A stretch of 64,000 nt of DNA, from the NCBI RefSeq assembly GCF_014284305.1, contig NZ_JACOFW010000005.1, forward strand, positions 124,001-188,000. Reading direction: 5' to 3'. The notes under the pieces are model-generated. The model did not search any database. It was not told where the DNA came from and saw nothing but the letters and a program-made list of their open reading frames with translations. Below, piece by piece: positions 1-9,932 of this stretch (positions are counted from its first letter, which is position 1; each line of letters starts with the position of its first letter). The translations under genes and the position numbers were made by a program. This stretch comes from Affinundibacterium seohonense (lineage in GTDB: Bacteria; Pseudomonadota; Gammaproteobacteria; Burkholderiales; Burkholderiaceae_D).

Positions 1-66
1 GCTAATGAAGAGCAAACTCAAGATAATAGCGATGGCGATAAAAATATTGCGATTATTAGTTTTCAT
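1..66 (-). CDS. Partial gene: N-terminus of a secreted or membrane protein
   Basis: The minus strand opens at an ATG (66-64) preceded by an AAGGGGA ribosome binding site and stays open to the window edge, giving 22 residues (MKTNNRNIF, then a hydrophobic run IAIAIILSLLF). A short basic start followed by a hydrophobic core suggests a signal peptide or membrane anchor. The rest of the gene lies outside the window, so the family cannot be told. Confidence 0.5.
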   Translation of the reverse strand, partial: MKTNNRNIFIAIAIILSLLFIS

Positions 67-261
67 TTTATTTCCCCTTTTTATATAACAACTCAGTAAC
101 AACGCAGTTACAACTCAATGACTTCGACTTAAGAACCAACAAGTGCTGATCCGATGATGCTAGTGTAGGCAGCAGTGCTCGGCGCTTCCATCGAATTGCG
201 ACAGACTGCAAAAACGGGGGAATAAAGTGCAGTTTGCGTCTAAAACACCCTAATTCAAGTG

Positions 262-1122
262 CTATTTCGGATCGCGTTGCTTGGCCATTAGTGTTAAATA
301 CACCAATAAATTCTGTAAATCATCCTCAGAAATTATTTGACGATCAAAGCCTGGCATCACAGCGAGCTTCCAACGACGCACTGAGGCGGGATCACGAATC
401 AGCTTACGCAAATACGCTTCTTGAAAATACTCAGTCGGATTAAAAGGTAGATTCAAATCCGGTCCAATAGACGCGTCGCCACCGCCATTGATCGTATGGC
501 ACACAGCACAATGTTTTGTGTACACCTGCATGCCTTTCACGGCGAGCTTTGCTTGACTCATCTGCGCCGTCGTCGCTGAGGGCGTCAATTTAGGAACAAT
601 TTGTGGATAGCGCTCCGACAAAGTCAGGGTGACGCTAATCTTTGCGACTTGATATGGCCATTGTTCATTGCTGATATTGCCAGCCTCTGGCGTCAGCCAG
701 ACCAGGTAAAAAGGCCCTGCACTCGCGCTCTTATGAGGATTATCTGGATTCACCGCAGGCCAGCTCTGCTCAGCAGTTTCTATGGCGACGTAGGCCTGCC
801 CTTTTCCTGCTAAATCTTTACCACTAATATTCGCCACAAACCCATCCGATGCCACAAATTGCACCGACACATGCTGCTCCACTTGCGGCATCAACTTAGC
901 GTAAGGCACCGCACGATAAGTCATGCGCCGTTTGTATGCAGAATCCTTATCTATCTGTATCTCTACCGCCTCGGCCAACAGCGCCGAACGGGTCCAAAGT
1001 TTCAAGTGCTCGCCATTTCTCACCTCCAAGACCGGTTCTTGTGCCGCGCTCACTGGTACCAAGAGATTCGACAATACCCAAACCAATACCACGCCAATAC
1101 ACGAAGAAATCCGTATGTGCAT
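262..1122 (-). CDS. Periplasmic c-type cytochrome with N-terminal oxidoreductase-like domain
   Basis: The protein has 286 residues if started at the Met at 1122, which follows an AGGGAG ribosome binding site and opens directly onto a signal peptide ending near VSA-AQ. An upstream in-frame start at 1155 would add 11 residues and has no comparable site. Residues about 25-165 resemble the domain fused to some molybdopterin-oxidoreductase-associated cytochromes (FVASDGFVANI, GPFYLVW). The C-terminal ~100 residues are a class I cytochrome c with a single CAVCH haem site and a Met (AVMPGF) as likely sixth ligand. It should act in periplasmic electron transfer; the partner is not visible here. Confidence 0.75.
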   Translation of the reverse strand: MHIRISSCIGVVLVWVLSNLLVPVSAAQEPVLEVRNGEHLKLWTRSALLAEAVEIQIDKDSAYKRRMTYRAVPYAKLMPQVEQHVSVQFVASDGFVANISGKDLAGKGQAYVAIETAEQSWPAVNPDNPHKSASAGPFYLVWLTPEAGNISNEQWPYQVAKISVTLTLSERYPQIVPKLTPSATTAQMSQAKLAVKGMQVYTKHCAVCHTINGGGDASIGPDLNLPFNPTEYFQEAYLRKLIRDPASVRRWKLAVMPGFDRQIISEDDLQNLLVYLTLMAKQRDPK

Positions 1123-1374
1123 CGCCAACTCCCTAAGCATGTCAATGAAAGACAAAAGTATAGGCCAAAGCGGGGAAAAATCTTATTGAATCGATTTAGT
1201 ACCCAACGAACGCCCAAAAAGCCTAGTTTTAGAGCGAAAAGCTCAGTCAAAGCCATGGCCGCACCGCAAAAAAAGGTTAAAATCAAAGGTTTATAAAATC
1301 CTTAATTTCGTGCAGAAAATCGATGCTTGCACGAGTCAATTAAGTCACCATCCAGCAAAAAAGGTAGAAGAGCT

Positions 1375-2337
1375 ATGCTCACTTTTCAACAAATTATTTT
1401 GACATTGCAAGACTATTGGGACAAACAAGGTTGCGCCCTGTTACAACCAATTGATATGGAAGTGGGTGCGGGCACTTCGCACACGGGTACTTTTTTACGT
1501 GCGATTGGTCCAGAACCATGGCGCGCTGCCTACGTACAGCCATCACGTCGCCCGAAAGATGGTCGTTATGGCGAGAACCCGAATCGCTTGCAGCACTACT
1601 ATCAATATCAAGTCGTATTGAAGCCAGCACCAGAAAACATTCTCGATCTTTACCTCGGCTCTTTGAAAGCTTTGGGTCTCGATTTGCAACAAAACGATAT
1701 CCGCTTTGTCGAAGATGATTGGGAAAATCCAACTCTGGGTGCTTGGGGCTTGGGTTGGGAAGTCTGGTTGAACGGCATGGAAGTGACGCAGTTCACTTAT
1801 TTCCAACAAGTTGGCGGGATTGACTGCAAACCGATTCTTGGTGAAATCACTTATGGTATCGAACGTCTGGCGATGTATTTGCAAGGCGTGGAAAACGTCT
1901 ACGATCTGGTCTGGACTGAACGCGAAGAAAACGGCAAGACTGTGCGTTTGTCTTATGGCGATGTGTTTCATCAAAACGAAGTTGAGCAATCAACTTTTAA
2001 CTTTGAATATTCCAATACAGATTTCTTGTTTTCTTTGTTCACCAACTACGAATCCGAAGCGAAGCGTTTATTGGAAATTACAGAAAACGTCGAAGAAAAA
2101 TCTTTAGCTTTACCTGCTTACGAAATGATTTTAAAAGCTGCGCACACCTTCAACTTACTTGATGCGCGTGGCGCGATCTCGGTGACGGAGCGTGCTGCCT
2201 ATATCGGACGTATTCGTAATCTGTCACGCGCTGTCGCCGCTGCCTACTATGCCTCCCGCGAAAAACTCGGTTTCCCTATGTGTGCCGCGGATGACAAACA
2301 TAAGCCTGCAATCACTACAACAACAGCAGCCGCTTAA
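1375..2337 (+). CDS. glyQ: Glycyl-tRNA synthetase alpha subunit
   Basis: GlyQ is the catalytic subunit of the bacterial alpha2beta2 glycyl-tRNA synthetase, which charges tRNA-Gly with glycine. The start [15 protein letters not shown] is the canonical N-terminus, so I place the start at 1375 rather than at the longer in-frame ATG at 1327; GGTAGAAGAG lies just upstream. The class II aminoacylation core is clear ([38 protein letters not shown]). At 320 residues it has the usual length. glyS follows 31 bases downstream, so the two are co-transcribed. Confidence 0.97.
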   Translation: MLTFQQIILTLQDYWDKQGCALLQPIDMEVGAGTSHTGTFLRAIGPEPWRAAYVQPSRRPKDGRYGENPNRLQHYYQYQVVLKPAPENILDLYLGSLKALGLDLQQNDIRFVEDDWENPTLGAWGLGWEVWLNGMEVTQFTYFQQVGGIDCKPILGEITYGIERLAMYLQGVENVYDLVWTEREENGKTVRLSYGDVFHQNEVEQSTFNFEYSNTDFLFSLFTNYESEAKRLLEITENVEEKSLALPAYEMILKAAHTFNLLDARGAISVTERAAYIGRIRNLSRAVAAAYYASREKLGFPMCAADDKHKPAITTTTAAA

Positions 2338-2368
2338 GTCAGAATAAAAGAACAGGATCGAGATCGAA

Positions 2369-4453
2369 ATGAATCAAACACTTTTACTAGAGTTATTTAC
2401 AGAAGAATTACCACCAAAAGCACTCGCCAAACTCGGTGACGCCTTTGCTGCAGGCATCGTCAATGGCTTAAAGTCACGTGACTTTTTGGAAGCAGATTCT
2501 GTCGCTACTAGCTTTGCTTCACCGCGTCGTTTGGCGGTCAGCATTACGAAAGTACGCGCGACTTCTCCCGACAAACAAATGCGCGAAAAAGTTTTACCGG
2601 TATCGGTTGCTTTGGATGCCAATGGCAACGCCACACCACCATTGGCAAAAAAACTCGCGGCGCTCGGCTTCCCAAATTTGCAAGTGGCAGATTTGGAACG
2701 CGCAGTGGATGGCAAAGCGGAAAGTTTTTTCTACAGCTACACCGCACCTGGCACTGCCTTGGTTGGCAGCTTGCAACTGGCGCTCGAAGAATCGATTAGC
2801 AAACTACCGATTCCTAAAGTCATGAGCTATCAACGTCCTGATGGTGAAACCGTGCATTTTGTACGCCCAGTACACAGCATCATCGCTTTACACGGCGCAG
2901 ACATTTTGCCTTTAGCCGCATTGGGTTTAACTGCTGGTCGCATCACACTCGGTCATCGTTTCTTATCTGCTGGCGAAGTCTCCATTGCTCACGCCGACAA
3001 CTATAGCCAAAACTTAGCTGAGCAAGGCAAGGTGATTGCTAACGTGAGCGAACGTAAAGAAAAAATTCGTTCTGCATTACAAGCAAAAGCGAATGGCGAT
3101 CAAGTTCTGATGCCAGAATCTTTGCTCGATGAAGTTGCGGCTTTGGTTGAATGGCCTGTCGTCTACGAATGCCATTTCGAAGAAGAATTCTTAGCAGTGC
3201 CACAAGAATGTCTAATTCTGACCATGCAAACCAATCAAAAATATTTTGCCGTCACCGACGCTGCCGGTAAATTGCGTTCACGCTTTTTGATCGTCTCTAA
3301 CTTAGCAACGGATACGCCAGAACACATCATTCAAGGCAATGAACGCGTGGTACGCCCTCGTTTGTCGGATGCAAAATTTTTCTTTGAACAAGACAAGAAA
3401 AAAACTTTGGCAGATCGTTTGCCGCAACTGGCGAATGTGGTTTATCACAATAAACTCGGAAGCCAGGCGGAACGTACTCAACGCGTAAAAACACTGGCAG
3501 GTCATATCGCGCAATTACTCGGTGCTGACGTTGCTTTAGCAGAGCGCGGTGCAATGTTAGCAAAAGCGGATTTGCTAACCGATATGGTCGGCGAATTCCC
3601 AGAGCTGCAAGGTATCATGGGCACTTACTACGCTAAACATGATGGCGAACATGCAGATGTTGCCGCTGCTGCTTCTGAGCATTATCAGCCTCGTTTTGCC
3701 GGGGATGCTCTGCCAGCGACCGCAACTGGTACTGCCGTTGCGTTGGCTGACAAGCTTGAAACCTTAGTCGGCATCTGGGGCATAGGCTTGCAACCAACTG
3801 GCGACAAAGACCCGTTCGCATTACGTCGTCATGCACTCGGCATTTTGCGCATGTTGGTAGAAAAACGCCTGACAATTTCTTTACAAGCACTGATCGCTGC
3901 AGCAGCAAATCTATTCGCGGGCAATGCGAATTTCAAAGACCCAAGCGCTGATGTGCTGACTTTCCTCTACGACCGTCTGCGTGGTCAATTACGTGAACGT
4001 GGTTTCTCACAAAACGAAGTCGAAGCAGTCGTGGCACAAAATCCAGATACTTTGGATAACATCGTAGAACGTCTGCAAGCGGTACAGAGTTTTGCCGCAC
4101 TGCCAGAATCTGCTTCATTAGCTGCGGCGAACAAGCGCATCACGAATATTCTAAAAAAAGCCGAAGGCACACTGGGCGCCATCAATCCCGCTCTGTTGCA
4201 AGAAGCTGCGGAACAAGCGCTGTACAAAGCCATGGGCGATGTCAAACCTGGCGTTGATGCGGCGTATGCTGCTGGCGACTTTACCAGCGCATTAAAAACG
4301 CTGGCTGCCTTGCGTGAAGGCGTGGATAGCTTCTTTAATGATGTGATGGTGAATGCTGAAGATCTGGCTTTACGTAATAATCGTTTAGCCTTGTTGGCGT
4401 CATTGCACGGCATGTTGAATCAAGTGGCGGATATTTCTAAGTTGGCGGCGTAA
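2369..4453 (+). CDS. glyS: Glycyl-tRNA synthetase beta subunit
   Basis: GlyS (694 residues, normal length) is the tRNA-binding subunit that pairs with GlyQ. The N-terminus [19 protein letters not shown] is diagnostic. An HD-like region lies near the middle ([18 protein letters not shown]) with the downstream signature [17 protein letters not shown], and a DALR-type anticodon-binding region closes the protein. It follows glyQ on the same strand, and a palindromic repeat lies directly after its stop. Confidence 0.97.
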   Translation: MNQTLLLELFTEELPPKALAKLGDAFAAGIVNGLKSRDFLEADSVATSFASPRRLAVSITKVRATSPDKQMREKVLPVSVALDANGNATPPLAKKLAALGFPNLQVADLERAVDGKAESFFYSYTAPGTALVGSLQLALEESISKLPIPKVMSYQRPDGETVHFVRPVHSIIALHGADILPLAALGLTAGRITLGHRFLSAGEVSIAHADNYSQNLAEQGKVIANVSERKEKIRSALQAKANGDQVLMPESLLDEVAALVEWPVVYECHFEEEFLAVPQECLILTMQTNQKYFAVTDAAGKLRSRFLIVSNLATDTPEHIIQGNERVVRPRLSDAKFFFEQDKKKTLADRLPQLANVVYHNKLGSQAERTQRVKTLAGHIAQLLGADVALAERGAMLAKADLLTDMVGEFPELQGIMGTYYAKHDGEHADVAAAASEHYQPRFAGDALPATATGTAVALADKLETLVGIWGIGLQPTGDKDPFALRRHALGILRMLVEKRLTISLQALIAAAANLFAGNANFKDPSADVLTFLYDRLRGQLRERGFSQNEVEAVVAQNPDTLDNIVERLQAVQSFAALPESASLAAANKRITNILKKAEGTLGAINPALLQEAAEQALYKAMGDVKPGVDAAYAAGDFTSALKTLAALREGVDSFFNDVMVNAEDLALRNNRLALLASLHGMLNQVADISKLAA

Positions 4454-4467
4454 ATCAGCTTGATATC

Positions 4468-4624
4468 CCCTCTCCCGCATGCGGGAGAGGGTTAGGGTGG
4501 TTCAGCAGCGATAAAGATATTTCAGAATCTAAGTCGTAAAAACTGATTGTTCAAAATTTCTCAAATGTATTGATGAATCTGAACCGCCCTCATCCCCGCC
4601 CTTCTCCCGCTTGCGGGAGAAGGG
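4468..4624. repeat. Two REP-like palindromic repeats in mirror orientation
   Basis: Two strong hairpins flank a ~107-base spacer. The first (4468-4491) reads CCCTCTCCCGC-AT-GCGGGAGAGGG and continues into GGTGGTTCAG. The second (4599-4624) is CCCTTCTCCCGC-TT-GCGGGAGAAGGG and is preceded by CTGAACCGCC, the mirror of the first copy's flank. They are therefore two copies of one intergenic repeat facing each other. The first sits just after the glyS stop and may end its transcript. Confidence 0.8.
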
Positions 4625-4674
4625 AGTTTAAAACCAAACATATTACGAACCGCGTTGAAAAATTTACGAAAGCT

Positions 4675-5244
4675 ATGATGACCCCCACCACCAAACTCAT
4701 CATCCTCGACCGCGACGGCGTCATCAATCATGACTCTGACGCCTTCATCAAATCACCTGATGAATGGCATGTCATTCCAGGTTCGGCACAGGCCATTGCC
4801 CGTTTGAATCAGGCTGGTTATACGGTGGTGGTGGCGACCAATCAATCGGGCGTTGCGCGCAAGTTGTTTCCGATGACGACTTTGAATGCCATTCACCAAA
4901 AAATGCATGCAACAGTTGAGCAAGTGGGCGGCATGATCGATGCAGTGTTTTTTTGCCCGCATAGCGCGGATGATAATTGTGATTGCCGCAAACCTAAGCC
5001 TGGCATGCTGCAAGAGATCGCCAAGCGCTACAATGTTTCCCTCAAAGGTGTGCATTGTGTCGGAGATTCACTGCGTGATTTGCAGTCGGGATTTGTACTT
5101 GGCTGCATCCCAAATTTAGTATTATCCGGTAAAGGCCAGGGCACCATGGATAAAGGCGGGCTGCCACCGGGGACGCAAATCCATTCTGATTTGGCGACGA
5201 TGGTGGATGCGTTACTTAACGCACAGACCGACAATATCGATTAA
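4675..5244 (+). CDS. gmhB: D-glycero-beta-D-manno-heptose-1,7-bisphosphate 7-phosphatase
   Basis: This is a HAD-superfamily phosphatase of 189 residues that removes the C7 phosphate in ADP-heptose synthesis for the lipopolysaccharide core. The nucleophile motif is LDRDGVIN (DxD), motif II is VATNQSG, the structural-zinc loop is CPHSADDNCDCRKPKPG, and HCVGDSLRDL carries the last acidic residues. The frame is open upstream to 4570, but that part runs through the palindromic repeat and is unlike the family, so I use the ATG at 4675 (another lies at 4678). It is followed closely by plsC. Confidence 0.93.
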   Translation: MMTPTTKLIILDRDGVINHDSDAFIKSPDEWHVIPGSAQAIARLNQAGYTVVVATNQSGVARKLFPMTTLNAIHQKMHATVEQVGGMIDAVFFCPHSADDNCDCRKPKPGMLQEIAKRYNVSLKGVHCVGDSLRDLQSGFVLGCIPNLVLSGKGQGTMDKGGLPPGTQIHSDLATMVDALLNAQTDNID

Positions 5245-5278
5245 AGTAATTTATTGAAATTTTGATTCAGGACATGCA

Positions 5279-6013
5279 ATGTTTTCAGCTTTTTGTTTTA
5301 TCCGTTCTTTGATTTTTGCGGTAGTGATGATCCTCGCCACTGTGATCTGGGCGCCTATTTGTTTCTTGTTCGCACCACTTCCCTACAACCAGCGTTATTG
5401 GGCAACAGCACGCTGGAACGTGTTCATCATCTGGGCGGCCAAAGTCATCTGCGGCATACGCTATCAAACCCGTGGATATGAGAATTTTCCAGATGGTCCG
5501 GTCATCGTTTTATCCAAACATCAATCCGCTTGGGAAACGATTTTCCTATTAATGTCGACGCCACGTCCGCTGGTGTTTGTCTTTAAAAAATCCATTACTT
5601 ACATCCCCTTCTTTGGCTGGGCAATTTCTTTGATGAAAATGATTCCTATTGATCGTAGCAAAGGCAAAGACGCCTTCGCACAAGTCGTGACCATTGGTCG
5701 CAAACGCCTCGCTGATGGTCAATGGGTAATCATGTTCCCAGAAGGCACACGTATTCCAGTTGGTCAAAAAGGTAATTACAAAGGTGGTGGTACTCGTCTG
5801 GCCATTGAAACCAACACACCAGTAATTCCTATCGCCTTAAACTCTGGCGAATGCTGGCCCAAAAATTCCTTCATTAAACGACCTGGCGTTATCACCGTGT
5901 CGGTGGGCAAGCCCATTGCGCCTGGCAACATGAATGCGACGGAATTAATGGCCAAGGTCGAAGAATGGATAGAGGCCGAAATGCGCGTCATCTCGCCACA
6001 AGTCTACAAATAA
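5279..6013 (+). CDS. plsC: 1-acyl-sn-glycerol-3-phosphate acyltransferase
   Basis: This is a 244-residue PlsC-family acyltransferase that would make phosphatidic acid at the inner membrane. A hydrophobic N-terminal anchor covers residues about 7-32. The catalytic box reads KHQSAWET, an HX4E variant of the usual HX4D; the substrate box FPEGTR and the later VIPIALN region are present. It lies 34 bases after gmhB on the same strand. The Glu in the catalytic box is seen in other proteobacterial relatives as I recall, so I do not read it as inactivating. Confidence 0.9.
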   Translation: MFSAFCFIRSLIFAVVMILATVIWAPICFLFAPLPYNQRYWATARWNVFIIWAAKVICGIRYQTRGYENFPDGPVIVLSKHQSAWETIFLLMSTPRPLVFVFKKSITYIPFFGWAISLMKMIPIDRSKGKDAFAQVVTIGRKRLADGQWVIMFPEGTRIPVGQKGNYKGGGTRLAIETNTPVIPIALNSGECWPKNSFIKRPGVITVSVGKPIAPGNMNATELMAKVEEWIEAEMRVISPQVYK

Positions 6014-6045
6014 ATCGCAAAATCAAAGCCGTGCTACACTCTTAA

Positions 6046-6086
6046 CGCGCGTTCTGAACTCCTGATTACTCAAGGTTCAGGGCGCG
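6046..6086. promoter_or_regulatory. Hairpin between plsC and the metallopeptidase gene
   Basis: CGCGTTCTGAAC (6048-6059) pairs with GTTCAGGGCGCG (6075-6086) except for two central bases. There is no U-tract after it, and the metallopeptidase start is 27 bases downstream. It could be a weak terminator for the plsC transcript or a leader structure. Confidence 0.4.
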
Positions 6087-6113
6087 ACAGTTTGATCGTT
6101 TTGAGAGATCCTT

Positions 6114-7019
6114 ATGCCCGCCGCACTTCTTCCTAAAGCAGCAAAACCCACCAAGTCTTCCTTCATCGAAGGTCTGCAACGTGCTCTGCAATTGGATTTC
6201 TTTAACGATTTGTTTGGTAGCAATGACGTGATCATTGACAATCACGCTGTCTCACCAAATGCATCTAACGACGCCACCGACAGCACTGCACAAGCACGCA
6301 AGCGTCAAATCCTGATTCAAGATCAAGTGCTCGAATACGAGTTACGCCGTTCGAAGCGTCGCAGCATAGGCTTTTTAATTGCTGATGATGGCTTGCGCAT
6401 TACCGCGCCACGTTGGGTCACATTAAAGGATATTGAAAATGCGATTCACGAAAAACAGCACTGGATAATCAGTAAGCTACGTGAAAAACGCGAGCAGACA
6501 AACAAGCGCAGACTAAGCACGATGCGGTGGGAAGATGGTGCACGTTTACCCTTTCTGGGAAAGCAACTGACGTTACGTATCACGCATCAAGCTCGCGTAT
6601 CGATTAAGCACGACGATGAGCTAGACATCTTACACATCACTCTACCGCCTGATTTTCAAGAGCAACAGCTAAAAGACCGGATAAAACATTGGTTGCAGCA
6701 AGAAGCGAAGTACATCTTCAATCAACGCATGCCTGTGTTTGCGCAGCGCTTAGGTGTCAGTTATCACTCCATGAGTTTGTCATCGGCAGGGACACGTTGG
6801 GGTTCGTGCACATCACAAGGAAAGATACGTTTAAACTGGCGACTCATTCACTTCACTCCTGACATAATAGATTACGTAGTTGCGCACGAACTATCGCATT
6901 TGCGCGAAATGAATCACAGCGCTAAATTCTGGGCGACTGTGGAATCTATCTATCCTGAATATGAACACGCCAAACGCAAATTGCGTCAACATGCGAGCGC
7001 TGATTTACCTGTCTTTTAA
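6114..7019 (+). CDS. YgjP-like (DUF45) M48-type zinc metallopeptidase
   Basis: This is a 301-residue protein of the YgjP/SprT-like family. The zinc site is VAHELSHLREMNHSAKFW near residues 258-275: HELSH gives two ligands and the downstream NHS motif the third. The upstream SAGTRWGSCTSQGKIRLNWRL is the family signature. The start at 6114 follows GAGAGATCC. A ~90-residue N-terminal extension precedes the family domain. Cellular role is unknown for most members. Confidence 0.85.
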   Translation: MPAALLPKAAKPTKSSFIEGLQRALQLDFFNDLFGSNDVIIDNHAVSPNASNDATDSTAQARKRQILIQDQVLEYELRRSKRRSIGFLIADDGLRITAPRWVTLKDIENAIHEKQHWIISKLREKREQTNKRRLSTMRWEDGARLPFLGKQLTLRITHQARVSIKHDDELDILHITLPPDFQEQQLKDRIKHWLQQEAKYIFNQRMPVFAQRLGVSYHSMSLSSAGTRWGSCTSQGKIRLNWRLIHFTPDIIDYVVAHELSHLREMNHSAKFWATVESIYPEYEHAKRKLRQHASADLPVF

Positions 7020-7255
7020 GTACGCCACTTTCATGGCCAAACACACTGGCCCTCTACACGACTCTCTATGATGGACATCGCAGAAATCGCTCTGACATCA
7101 AGTGTATCCTCTTCTTACACTGGATCTGACGAAGCATGAATTGGCGTCCGCAAGATATTCGACAAGGTAATTGGATTTTTATGAAATGAGCGTCCAAAAA
7201 CGTTTCATCAAACTCAGCGTTACAATAGCGTTTTCACTTTAACGGTAAACTCACC

Positions 7256-7654
7256 ATGCGCCTACTCCACACCATGCTACGCGTCGGCAATCTGCAACGC
7301 TCAATTGATTTTTATACCGAAATTTTAGGTATGAAATTATTGCGAACTTCTGACAATCCAGAGTATCAATACACACTTGCATTCTTAGGATTTGGCAGCA
7401 ATCCCGAGCATGCGGAATTAGAATTGACCTATAACTATGGCGTTGAATCTTATGAGATGGGCACCGCCTATGGACACATTGCAATTGCTGTGCCAGATGC
7501 CGCAGCGGCTTGTGCTGCGGTCAAAGCGCGTGGTGGGAACGTCACGCGCGAAGCTGGGCCTGTCAAAGGTGGTAGCACCGTGATCGCCTTTGTACAAGAT
7601 CCAGATGGCTACAAAATCGAATTAATTGAACGACTAAGCGAAGTCAAACTCTGA
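7256..7654 (+). CDS. gloA: Lactoylglutathione lyase (glyoxalase I)
   Basis: A 132-residue glyoxalase I, which converts the methylglyoxal-glutathione hemithioacetal to S-lactoylglutathione. The typical order is visible: [20 protein letters not shown] with the first His metal ligand, AELELTYN with a Glu ligand, YGHIAIAV with the second His, and [12 protein letters not shown] with the final Glu. Length is normal for the nickel-type proteobacterial enzyme. It stands alone and ends in a strong hairpin shared with the convergent gene. Confidence 0.95.
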   Translation: MRLLHTMLRVGNLQRSIDFYTEILGMKLLRTSDNPEYQYTLAFLGFGSNPEHAELELTYNYGVESYEMGTAYGHIAIAVPDAAAACAAVKARGGNVTREAGPVKGGSTVIAFVQDPDGYKIELIERLSEVKL

Positions 7655-7657
7655 ACC

Positions 7658-7698
7658 AAATACGCCACCGTCGCATCAACAACGATGGTGGCGTATTT
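7658..7698. terminator. Bidirectional terminator between gloA and the UbiA gene
   Basis: A 16-bp stem, AAATACGCCACC(G/A)TCG against its complement with one mismatch, encloses a 9-base loop (CATCAACAA). The arms start with A-runs and end with T-runs, so it can work as an intrinsic terminator on both strands, which fits the convergent genes on either side. Confidence 0.85.
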
Positions 7699-7719
7699 CA
7701 ATCGTGAATCTCTACCTCA

Positions 7720-9165
7720 TCACAAAGCGAATAACACCATCGCCACGCCTAAAGCGCCAATCACCAAACTCACTTTGTCTTTGGCTGCATAAACGATAGG
7801 ATCGTCATGCATCAGCCCACGGCCAGTCGTAATCCACATTCGACCTATCCAATACAAACATAATGGGCACAGTAACCATAAAAATTTAGGGTGCTGGTAG
7901 TGTCGCGCGACATCGGGGCTGTTGATATACAAAGCTAGAATCACCACCGCACCATATCCCGCTGCAGTCCCCAAACTAGTGAGCTGCGGAATATCACTAA
8001 CAACATAATCACGCCCGTGTGCCGCATGCTTTTCTTGTGATTTTAAGGATTTCAATTCAGCACAACGCTTAATCAACGCTAAGCTGGTAAAGATCAACAT
8101 AGAAAAAGCCAATAGCCAAAAGGATGGCTCTACTTGAATCGCGATAGCACCGGCGATCACGCGAATGGTGTACAGGAAAGCCAATAACAAGACATCCATT
8201 AAGACGATGCGCTTCAAATAAAAAGAATAAGCACTAGTCAAAATCAGGTAAGTACCAAGAATTAAGCAAAATTCATTTGAGACTAACTGAGCTACTAACA
8301 ACCCTACCAGCAATAACACAAAGACTAGAAAGACCGCTGTAAGTATCGATAAATTGCCGCTGGCAATTGGACGATTTCGCTTACTCTTATGGGCGCGATC
8401 AGAGTCCAAATCAAGCAAATCATTAATCAAGTAAATTGCCGAAGCGCACAATGAAAAGGCCACAAAAGCCATTGCGGAAAAATAGATCGCTGTCGTTTGA
8501 TACCACTGGTGGGCGACAAATAGCGGCACAAAAATCAGCAAATTCTTAACCCATTGATAGACACGAATTGCTTTGAGAACTGACTTGACGACATTCTTCG
8601 GCGACGAAAATACATGGCTGATCTCCGCAATTGATCTGGCTTTTTGTTCAAGTCCTGCTGAGGCGTTCACCACAATGGCCCGTCTCGCATGCTGCCAAAT
8701 TTTCAAATCTGGTGTCGCATTGCCTGCATAGTCAAACCCTTTTTCACCATAGGCTTGCAGCAAGACTTTGGCCTTTTCTTCTCCGGCTAAATTACGCTCA
8801 GCGGTTGTACCCCAAACATCAGAAAAAATACCCAAATGTGCGGCAATTTGCTGTGCATAACGCATGTCAGTGGCGGTTGCCAACACCAACTTTCTATGAG
8901 CGCGAAACTGTTCCTGTAAATAACTAAGAAACTCCAGATGGTAGGGCAACAAGGCACAAGGGATCTCTACACGCTGGGCAATTTGCGTCTTCAATTGGCG
9001 CTTACCTTGGCATAACCAGAGAAAAATCAGAAACACATACAAGGGATTACGACGAACCAATCGAATCGCGGATTCAAGTAGCATGTCACTGCGAATCAAA
9101 GTGCCATCAAGATCGACTACTAATGGGACTTCGGTAGATAAATTAGGCGAGGTATGAATAGTCAT
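7720..9165 (-). CDS. HAD hydrolase-UbiA prenyltransferase fusion
   Basis: This is a 481-residue two-domain protein. Residues about 14-190 form a HAD phosphatase-like domain (VVDLDGTLIRSD; LATATDMRYAQQIA). Residues about 200-481 are a polytopic UbiA-family prenyltransferase with the first Asp-rich motif NDLLDLDSDR and a second near DVLLLAFLYTIRVIAG. Such fusions resemble decaprenyl-phosphate phosphoribosyltransferases that load a sugar phosphate onto a polyprenyl carrier; the substrate here is inferred, not shown. The SMR/EamA-type gene lies 38 bases upstream, which suggests a lipid-linked sugar pathway. Confidence 0.8.
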   Translation of the reverse strand: MTIHTSPNLSTEVPLVVDLDGTLIRSDMLLESAIRLVRRNPLYVFLIFLWLCQGKRQLKTQIAQRVEIPCALLPYHLEFLSYLQEQFRAHRKLVLATATDMRYAQQIAAHLGIFSDVWGTTAERNLAGEEKAKVLLQAYGEKGFDYAGNATPDLKIWQHARRAIVVNASAGLEQKARSIAEISHVFSSPKNVVKSVLKAIRVYQWVKNLLIFVPLFVAHQWYQTTAIYFSAMAFVAFSLCASAIYLINDLLDLDSDRAHKSKRNRPIASGNLSILTAVFLVFVLLLVGLLVAQLVSNEFCLILGTYLILTSAYSFYLKRIVLMDVLLLAFLYTIRVIAGAIAIQVEPSFWLLAFSMLIFTSLALIKRCAELKSLKSQEKHAAHGRDYVVSDIPQLTSLGTAAGYGAVVILALYINSPDVARHYQHPKFLWLLCPLCLYWIGRMWITTGRGLMHDDPIVYAAKDKVSLVIGALGVAMVLFAL

Positions 9166-9203
9166 TATGAAAAAGAGAAACTAAATTGCGAGAAAAAACA
9201 CCA

Positions 9204-9605
9204 CTACGCTTTGCTATCAATCGCGATTAACAACACGCCAGAGATCACCAGACAGGTACCAAGAAAGCGCTGCAAAGTAATCGCATCGCCGAGAAATAAT
9301 TTACCAAACACCATGGTCAAAATGAATCCTAGACCTACGAAAGGATAAGCAAAACTCAACTCGACTTTCGCTAAGACTTTGAGCCAAACCAAAGCACCAA
9401 AAAAATAGAGACCGAGTCCACCCACTACCCAGTAATTTTGCATCAGGGCGAGTATCGATGTGAGCCAATTGGCGTCGGCCGCCCTGTTTTGCATACTGGG
9501 CTGAGACATGCCTATTTTGAGCAATAGTTGCGCCACTGCAGACGAGGAAACACTAAACAAAATGAGAAAATAAATCTGAAATTGGGAACTGAGCACTGCA
9601 ATCAC
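9204..9605 (-). CDS. SMR/EamA-type small membrane transporter (ArnE/ArnF-like)
   Basis: This is a 133-residue protein with four predicted membrane segments (residues about 10-30, 58-78, 83-103, 110-130). FAYPFVGLGFILTMVFGKLFLGD resembles the SMR/EamA fold and the ArnE/ArnF lipid-carrier flippase subunits. The start at 9605 is a GTG without a clear ribosome binding site, so the N-terminus is uncertain. It precedes the HAD-UbiA gene on the same strand and may flip or help present its lipid product. Confidence 0.7.
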   Translation of the reverse strand: MIAVLSSQFQIYFLILFSVSSSAVAQLLLKIGMSQPSMQNRAADANWLTSILALMQNYWVVGGLGLYFFGALVWLKVLAKVELSFAYPFVGLGFILTMVFGKLFLGDAITLQRFLGTCLVISGVLLIAIDSKA

Positions 9606-9673
9606 CTAGGATGAATAAAAGAAAGAAACCAGCATGATACTAATGCTGTTCCGTTAAGCCTAATTCCACGTAC

Positions 9674-9750
9674 CGTCATTCCCACGAAGGCGGGAATACA
9701 GCGACGTAAAAGCCTAAAGACACTGGATCCCTGCCTTCGCAGCGATGACG
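9674..9750. repeat. Imperfect inverted intergenic repeat
   Basis: CGTCATTCCCACGAAGGCGGG at the left and the complement of CTGCCTTCGCAGCGATGACG at the right form an imperfect long inverted repeat around a short spacer. The GTCATTCC...GAAGGCGGGAAT word is typical of dispersed bacterial intergenic repeats. It lies in the gap between pgi and the SMR gene; no gene is visible from 9606 to 9932. Confidence 0.7.
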
Positions 9751-9932
9751 CCTCGATATTTTGAGCTTAACTGAACAGCATTGCCAGCATGATACTGTCT
9801 TAATGTGACAATCCATATAGTTGAATTGATCATCGCGTGTAAATTACACTTAGTTGGCGACAGGATCGATTTGACATTTGACGTCCCTCCAACCATCCAT
9901 CAAAGGCGAGTCAAGTTAAGTCAATAAAGGGT

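Noticed and set aside
601-1296. Plus-strand frames opposite the cytochrome gene
   Set aside because: They are shadows of the real minus-strand gene, with no ribosome binding site and no domain pattern.
5500-5560. PlsC inactivated by loss of HX4D
   Set aside because: HX4E occurs in active-looking relatives and the rest of the enzyme is intact.
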